Positions 14,188-17,804 of a DNA stretch of 17,804 bases are shown here, one piece after another. The translations under genes were made by a program, and so were the position numbers. The notes beneath the pieces were generated by a model. It was not told the origin of the DNA. It was given only the letters and a program-made list of their open reading frames with translations, and searched no databases. How positions within the stretch are numbered: position 1 is the stretch's first letter; each line of letters opens with the position of its first letter. This DNA comes from Geobacter sp. (GTDB taxonomy: Bacteria; Desulfobacterota; Desulfuromonadia; Geobacterales; DSM-12255), in the NCBI GenBank assembly GCA_012026855.1, contig VEOV01000036.1, positions 1-17,804 on the forward strand, given 5' to 3'.

Positions 14188-15951
14188 TCAGTCAATGCTG
14201 TCGGAAAAGCTGGCTGCTATTTCACCCTTCAGGAGAGCTTCTATTTCAGCTGCCGACTCAGCGCTAAGTACTTTTTGAACAAGTGATTCAGCTGCACTGA
14301 GCGAGCAACGGCGCAGGATGCTTTTTACTCTGGGGATAGATGGTGGCGACATTGACAACTCATCAAAGCCAAGTCCGAGCAAAATAGGCAAATAGAGCGG
14401 GTCTCCGGCCATTTCACCACAGATGCAAGCTTCAATCCCTGCTCTGTGTGCGGCAGTTACCACCATTTCGAGTGATTTGAGAATGGCAGGGTCAACCGGC
14501 TGGTAAAGATGGGAAAGGTGCTCGTTAGTCCTGTCAATGGCAAGTGTATACTGGATCAGGTCATTGGTTCCGATGCTGAAGAAGTCGACCTCTCCGGCCA
14601 GTTGGTCGGCTATCAATACTGCTGAAGGAACTTCAATCATTACGCCAAGTTCAATGTTATGATCAAAGTTGATGTTTTTGCTTGCAAGCTCATCTTTGAT
14701 TTCGGCAATGATCTTTTTTGCCGCCCGAATCTCTCCAATTGTGGAAATCATTGGGAAAAAAAGCCTGATTTTGCCATGGGCACTGGCCCTCAAGGCTGCT
14801 CTGAGCTGGGGCCTGAATGTTTCAGGATTCCTCAGTGAGAGCCTTATTGCGCGCAAGCCAAGGGCCGGATTGAGTTCATCGGCGAGATTCAGTCCAGGAA
14901 CAAACTTGTCACCACCTACGTCGAGGGTCCTGATGCTGAGAGGGTGAGGCTTTATTGCTTGCAGCATCTCAAAATAGGCCTGAAATTGCTCTTCTTCATC
15001 CGGCAGAGTAGCCCTGTTCATGAAGAGCATTTCAGTCCTGAAAAGCCCGACCCCTTCAGCGCCGTGCCTTGTGAGTGAATCAGCCTCTTCTATGAACTCG
15101 ATGTTCCCTTTAAGCTTGATCCGGTGTCCATCGGTAGTTTCGGCAGGAAGATCACGAAGTTTGGCGAGCTCTCTGTCGCAGTATTCATAGTACTGTTTTC
15201 TGGCAAGGTAGTCACGGAAGGTTTCGTTGTCCGGGTTATGCACAACACTGCCAACTGAGCCGTCCAGCATGAGATGATCGCCGTCAGCGATATGGGAAGT
15301 AACCGTCTCGAGCCCGACGACTGCAGGAACACCGAGAGCTCTGGCCAGTATGGCGGCGTGGGAGGTTTTGCCGCCAAGATCAGTGACAAATCCGATGACC
15401 CGGTTTTTGTCAAGCTGCAGGACATCCGCTGGGGAGAGATCATGGGCAACAATGATGACTTTGCCATCAATCTCTTTAATATCTTCCTGAACTATGCCGA
15501 CCATCTTTCGCAGGATTCTTTCACCGACGATATCAACGTCACTGCCCCGTTCGCGAAGATAGTCATCCTCTATAGAGTCAAAAAGCTCCTTGAATTTACG
15601 GAGTGTCCGTTTCAGGGAGCCTTCAGCATTCAGGTTCTGATGCTCAATGCAGTGGATTGTCTCTTCCTTGAGCATTGAGTCATCAAGCAACAGCAGATGC
15701 GTGTCCAGAATATAAAGATGTTCAGCGCCTTGCTCGGCTTCGATTTGTATCTTTAACGACTGCAGTTCATCTTTAGCAGCGGCTACAGCATTCAGAAAGC
15801 GGGTGATCTCAGCTTGCACCTGATCTGCAGTAATAATGCTTTCAGTTACAGGGACCTTTGTCCTGTCAGCAACCTTTGCCAAACCAATGGCAATGCCTGG
15901 AGAGGCAGCGACGCCATTGAACTGACGAATGCTATTCTTCGCCGAAGCCAT
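14188..15951 (-). CDS. ptsI: PTS Enzyme I (phosphoenolpyruvate-protein phosphotransferase)
   Basis: A 587-residue cytosolic enzyme that takes phosphate from PEP and passes it to HPr. The order of domains is normal: N-terminal HPr-binding helices, the phosphohistidine loop GGKTSHAAILARALG with H198 as active site, then the PEP-binding barrel with GVGLFRTEMLFMNR and the C-terminal CICGEMAGDP cysteine loop. Length is close to the usual ~575. There is no N-terminal GAF domain, so this is ordinary EI rather than the nitrogen-type PtsP. The start codon lies 20 bases inside the ptsH reading frame, with GGGGGAG upstream inside ptsH as a likely ribosome-binding site. It is the last gene of the operon. 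Confidence 0.96.
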   Translation of the reverse strand: MASAKNSIRQFNGVAASPGIAIGLAKVADRTKVPVTESIITADQVQAEITRFLNAVAAAKDELQSLKIQIEAEQGAEHLYILDTHLLLLDDSMLKEETIHCIEHQNLNAEGSLKRTLRKFKELFDSIEDDYLRERGSDVDIVGERILRKMVGIVQEDIKEIDGKVIIVAHDLSPADVLQLDKNRVIGFVTDLGGKTSHAAILARALGVPAVVGLETVTSHIADGDHLMLDGSVGSVVHNPDNETFRDYLARKQYYEYCDRELAKLRDLPAETTDGHRIKLKGNIEFIEEADSLTRHGAEGVGLFRTEMLFMNRATLPDEEEQFQAYFEMLQAIKPHPLSIRTLDVGGDKFVPGLNLADELNPALGLRAIRLSLRNPETFRPQLRAALRASAHGKIRLFFPMISTIGEIRAAKKIIAEIKDELASKNINFDHNIELGVMIEVPSAVLIADQLAGEVDFFSIGTNDLIQYTLAIDRTNEHLSHLYQPVDPAILKSLEMVVTAAHRAGIEACICGEMAGDPLYLPILLGLGFDELSMSPPSIPRVKSILRRCSLSAAESLVQKVLSAESAAEIEALLKGEIAASFSDSID

Positions 15952-16198
15952 TCCGGATAAGCTCCCCCAGGGTTGTCAGAGCTTCACCTTCGTCGGATCC
16001 GGATATCCGCAGGAGAATTTCCGTCCCTTTAGCTGCAGCAAGCATCATGATGCCCATGATGCTTTTACCGTTAACTTCAACGCCGTCTCGAATTACTTTG
16101 ATTTCTGATTTGAACTGACTGGCAGTCTTGACAAAGAGGGCTGATGCTCTTGCGTGCAGACCGAGTTTATTGATGATTGGGAATTGCTGCTCAAGCAT
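15932..16198 (-). CDS. ptsH: Phosphocarrier protein HPr
   Basis: An 88-residue phosphocarrier. H15 in GLHARAS takes phosphate from Enzyme I. S46 in NGKSIMGIMML is the site used by HPr kinase/phosphorylase, whose gene opens this same operon. Both sites are intact, so HPr can act in phosphotransfer and in Ser-P signalling. The AAAGGAG before it sits about 15 bases from the ATG, somewhat far. Only 26 bases separate it from the EIIA gene upstream, and its end overlaps ptsI by 20 bases. Confidence 0.97.
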   Translation of the reverse strand: MLEQQFPIINKLGLHARASALFVKTASQFKSEIKVIRDGVEVNGKSIMGIMMLAAAKGTEILLRISGSDEGEALTTLGELIRNGFGEE

Positions 16199-16224
16199 GA
16201 TTTGTTATTTCATCTCCTTTAAGT

Positions 16225-16620
16225 CTACTTTTTCAGATAATCGCCTGCAACCGCAACCGCTTCCTTGCCCGAGTCCCTTATCAATGCTGCCAGCTCGGAA
16301 ACAGTGTAACGTGAGCGGTCATTGACAAATTTTATCAGCATGGGCAGATTGACTCCGGTGAGGACCTCTATACTACCCTCCTTCAGGAAGGAGAGGCTCA
16401 TGTTAGACGGGGTTCCGCCAAACATGTCAGTCATGATGATGACGTTTTCCGTGGAAACTTTTGCCATTGCCGAAGTAAGTGCGGTTCTGATCTCTTCAAC
16501 CGAGTCTTGCGGGCATATCCCGACTGCTGCAACCCCTTCCATGGGGCCGACTATCATTTCTGCCGCCTTGATCAGCTCTTCAGCAAGGCCGGCGTGCGCT
16601 GCTACAACAAGTCCTGTCAT
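16225..16620 (-). CDS. PTS EIIA component, mannose/fructose/sorbose family
   Basis: A 131-residue single-domain EIIA of the mannose family. The phosphorylation site is H9 in VVAAHAGLAEEL, with the family DMFGGTPSN motif at about 65-73. It accepts phosphate from HPr. No EIIB, EIIC or EIID of this family is in the window, so there is no sign here of a full sugar transporter. With hprK and rapZ in the same operon a regulatory role is more likely. AAAGG seven bases before the ATG is a good ribosome-binding site; the gene starts four bases after the rapZ stop codon. Confidence 0.93.
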   Translation of the reverse strand: MTGLVVAAHAGLAEELIKAAEMIVGPMEGVAAVGICPQDSVEEIRTALTSAMAKVSTENVIIMTDMFGGTPSNMSLSFLKEGSIEVLTGVNLPMLIKFVNDRSRYTVSELAALIRDSGKEAVAVAGDYLKK

Positions 16621-16623
16621 GAA

Positions 16624-17499
16624 TTAACCTTTCCCTAAATCCCGGTGAGTTATTTTGAGAGACAATTTTCTGGAAGAAAAGAAATTACGCAGGACTTCAA
16701 CAGCATAGACTGACCTGTGTCGTCCCCCGGTGCATCCTATTGAAATTGTGAGGTACGATTTTCCTTCCTTGCGGTAACGCGGCACCATGAAGTCGATGAA
16801 GGAGAGGAATCTGTCCAGGAATTCACTTGTATCAGGTTCGGCAGAGAGAAAGTCTTTTACTTCCTGATCAAGGCCTGAGAGGTGCTTCATGCCGGGAACA
16901 AAGTAGGGGTTTGGCAGGAATCTTACGTCGATAACCATGTCGGAATCAAGCGGAACTCCATATTTGAAACCGAATGACTGCAGATGCAGGTTGAAAACTT
17001 TTGGCGACTCCTCTCCCGAAATAATCCTGGTAATCAGTTCTTTCAGTTGATGGACGTTATACTCTGAAGTGTCAATGATGGAAGTTGCAATCTGTCTCAG
17101 GCCCGATAGATGCTCCCTTTCCAGCTTGATGCCGTCAAGCACCGAGCCGCCTGTTTCCAGGGCAGGGTGCCTGCGCCTGGTTTCGGAAAACCTTCGCTGC
17201 AGAACCTCATCACTTGATTCCAGAAATATTATCTCTACCTTATGACCCGCCTCGCGTAATTCCTTGAAGAGGTTTTCCCTCCCCTTGAAAAAGTCCTTTG
17301 CCCTGATATCGATGACAATGGCCACATTTTTTATTTTTTCGGATGATTTTTCCGCCAGTTCGATAAATACCTGCAGGAGCGTCAGTGGCATGTTGTCGAC
17401 GCAAAAGAAACCCTCATCCTCCAGAGCATGAACCGCCGTGGATTTCCCTGATCCGGACAGTCCGGTTATGACGCAGATCCTGAGCTTACTCAACTTCAT
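16624..17499 (-). CDS. rapZ: RapZ/YvcJ-family RNA-binding nucleotide-binding protein (RNase adapter)
   Basis: A 291-residue protein taking the ATG at 17499 as start; in-frame GTG (17502) and TTG (17505) codons just upstream are possible. Walker A GLSGSGKST lies near the N-terminus, a Walker B-like IVIDIR follows, and the C-terminal domain has the family signature GCTGGRHRSVY. In E. coli RapZ binds the small RNA GlmZ and presents it to RNase E, controlling glucosamine-6-phosphate synthase; in Bacillus YvcJ is linked to competence. Its place between hprK and the EIIA gene is common in proteobacteria and supports a link to PTS or amino-sugar signalling. It overlaps the end of hprK by 14 bases. 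Confidence 0.95.
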   Translation of the reverse strand: MKLSKLRICVITGLSGSGKSTAVHALEDEGFFCVDNMPLTLLQVFIELAEKSSEKIKNVAIVIDIRAKDFFKGRENLFKELREAGHKVEIIFLESSDEVLQRRFSETRRRHPALETGGSVLDGIKLEREHLSGLRQIATSIIDTSEYNVHQLKELITRIISGEESPKVFNLHLQSFGFKYGVPLDSDMVIDVRFLPNPYFVPGMKHLSGLDQEVKDFLSAEPDTSEFLDRFLSFIDFMVPRYRKEGKSYLTISIGCTGGRHRSVYAVEVLRNFFSSRKLSLKITHRDLGKG

Positions 17500-17804
17500 C
17501 ACCAAGATGCCTTACTTCGAGGCGCGACAGCAGTTTCTCCTGAAATTCTTTCGCAGAGTGGTAGCCCATCCCCTTGAGTAAAAAGTTACGGGCGGCAACT
17601 TCGATGATTGAGGTGATATTTCTGCCCGGACGTACCGGGATGCAGATGAAAGGCAGGTCCACCCCCAGGATAGAGTAGGTCTGATCATCAACGCCCAGCC
17701 GGTCGTACTCATGATCCGGATCCCATTCCACCAGTTCGATGACCATATCAATAATCTTTTTTTCCCTGATCGACGAAACGCCGTAAAGATCCTTGATATT
17801 GATA
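17486..17804 (-). CDS. hprK: HPr kinase/phosphorylase, C-terminal part (gene continues beyond the right edge)
   Basis: About 106 C-terminal residues are present. They begin INIKDLYGVSSIREKKIIDM, the conserved stretch after the Walker A loop, followed by VIELVEWD, LPFICIPVRPGRNITSIIEVAARN and the terminal helices. HprK phosphorylates HPr on Ser46 with ATP or PPi and removes that phosphate with inorganic phosphate. The catalytic P-loop lies outside the window. The frame stays open to the last base, so the gene is cut by the edge, not truncated. It is the first visible gene of the hprK-rapZ-EIIA-ptsH-ptsI operon, and its target HPr has an intact Ser46. Confidence 0.95.
   Translation of the reverse strand, partial: INIKDLYGVSSIREKKIIDMVIELVEWDPDHEYDRLGVDDQTYSILGVDLPFICIPVRPGRNITSIIEVAARNFLLKGMGYHSAKEFQEKLLSRLEVRHLGDEVE

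Noticed and set aside
17499..17505. TTG/GTG starts for rapZ
   Set aside because: Possible, but the ATG at 17499 gives the usual family N-terminus just before the Walker A strand; the choice changes only two residues.

Overview
The window looks like chromosome from a Geobacter-like member of the Desulfuromonadota/Geobacterales. The reasons are the fur-feoB-(Cys-rich small ORF)-DtxR/IdeR iron cluster, which I recall from Geobacter, the hprK-rapZ-EIIA-HPr-EI regulatory PTS operon typical of deltaproteobacteria, and moderate GC. There are no rRNA or tRNA genes, CRISPR arrays, insertion sequences or phage genes. Nearly all the sequence is coding, and no gene-free stretch exceeds 300 bases.

Layout. 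(1) 1-794, +: the end of a diadenylate-cyclase-like (DAC/DisA_N) protein with an N-terminal sensor region and a degraded nucleotide-binding motif. (2) 800-4133, +: iron homeostasis. It holds fur with a strong promoter overlapped by a Fur box, a second Fur box before feoB, the ferrous iron transporter FeoB, a 58-residue Cys/His-rich protein, and a DtxR-type repressor with a C-terminal FeoA/SH3-like domain. No separate feoA is present. (3) 9403-4123, -: five overlapping genes. In transcription order these are a polyprenyl-phosphate glycosyltransferase, an NDP-hexose 2,3-dehydratase, a Gfo/Idh/MocA NDP-hexose 3-ketoreductase, a DegT/DnrJ/EryC1/StrS sugar aminotransferase and a SAM methyltransferase. 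Together they predict an antibiotic-type 2,6-dideoxy amino sugar, possibly methylated, loaded onto a lipid carrier. This is the most distinctive part of the window. (4) 9588-11230, +: a two-component system (small membrane histidine kinase plus OmpR-type regulator), divergent from the sugar operon and closed by a perfect bidirectional terminator. (5) 12476-11307, -: metK. (6) 12681-14111, +: a secreted multidomain OmpA-family protein (beta-barrel, Pro/Lys linker, Ig-like domain, thrombospondin-type-3 calcium repeats, peptidoglycan-binding OmpA domain) with its own promoter and terminator. (7) 17804-14188, -: hprK (partial), rapZ, a mannose-family EIIA, HPr (His15 and Ser46) and Enzyme I, with no sugar-specific EIIB/IIC in view.

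How they fit together. Region 2 would sense and import Fe(II) under two different metal-dependent repressors. Region 3 needs dTDP-4-keto-6-deoxyglucose made elsewhere (RmlA/RmlB are not in the window). Its product is probably moved across the membrane on undecaprenyl phosphate and added to an envelope glycan or protein whose transferase is also outside the window. MetK supplies SAM for the methyltransferase as for all others. Region 7 is most likely a signalling rather than a sugar-importing PTS.
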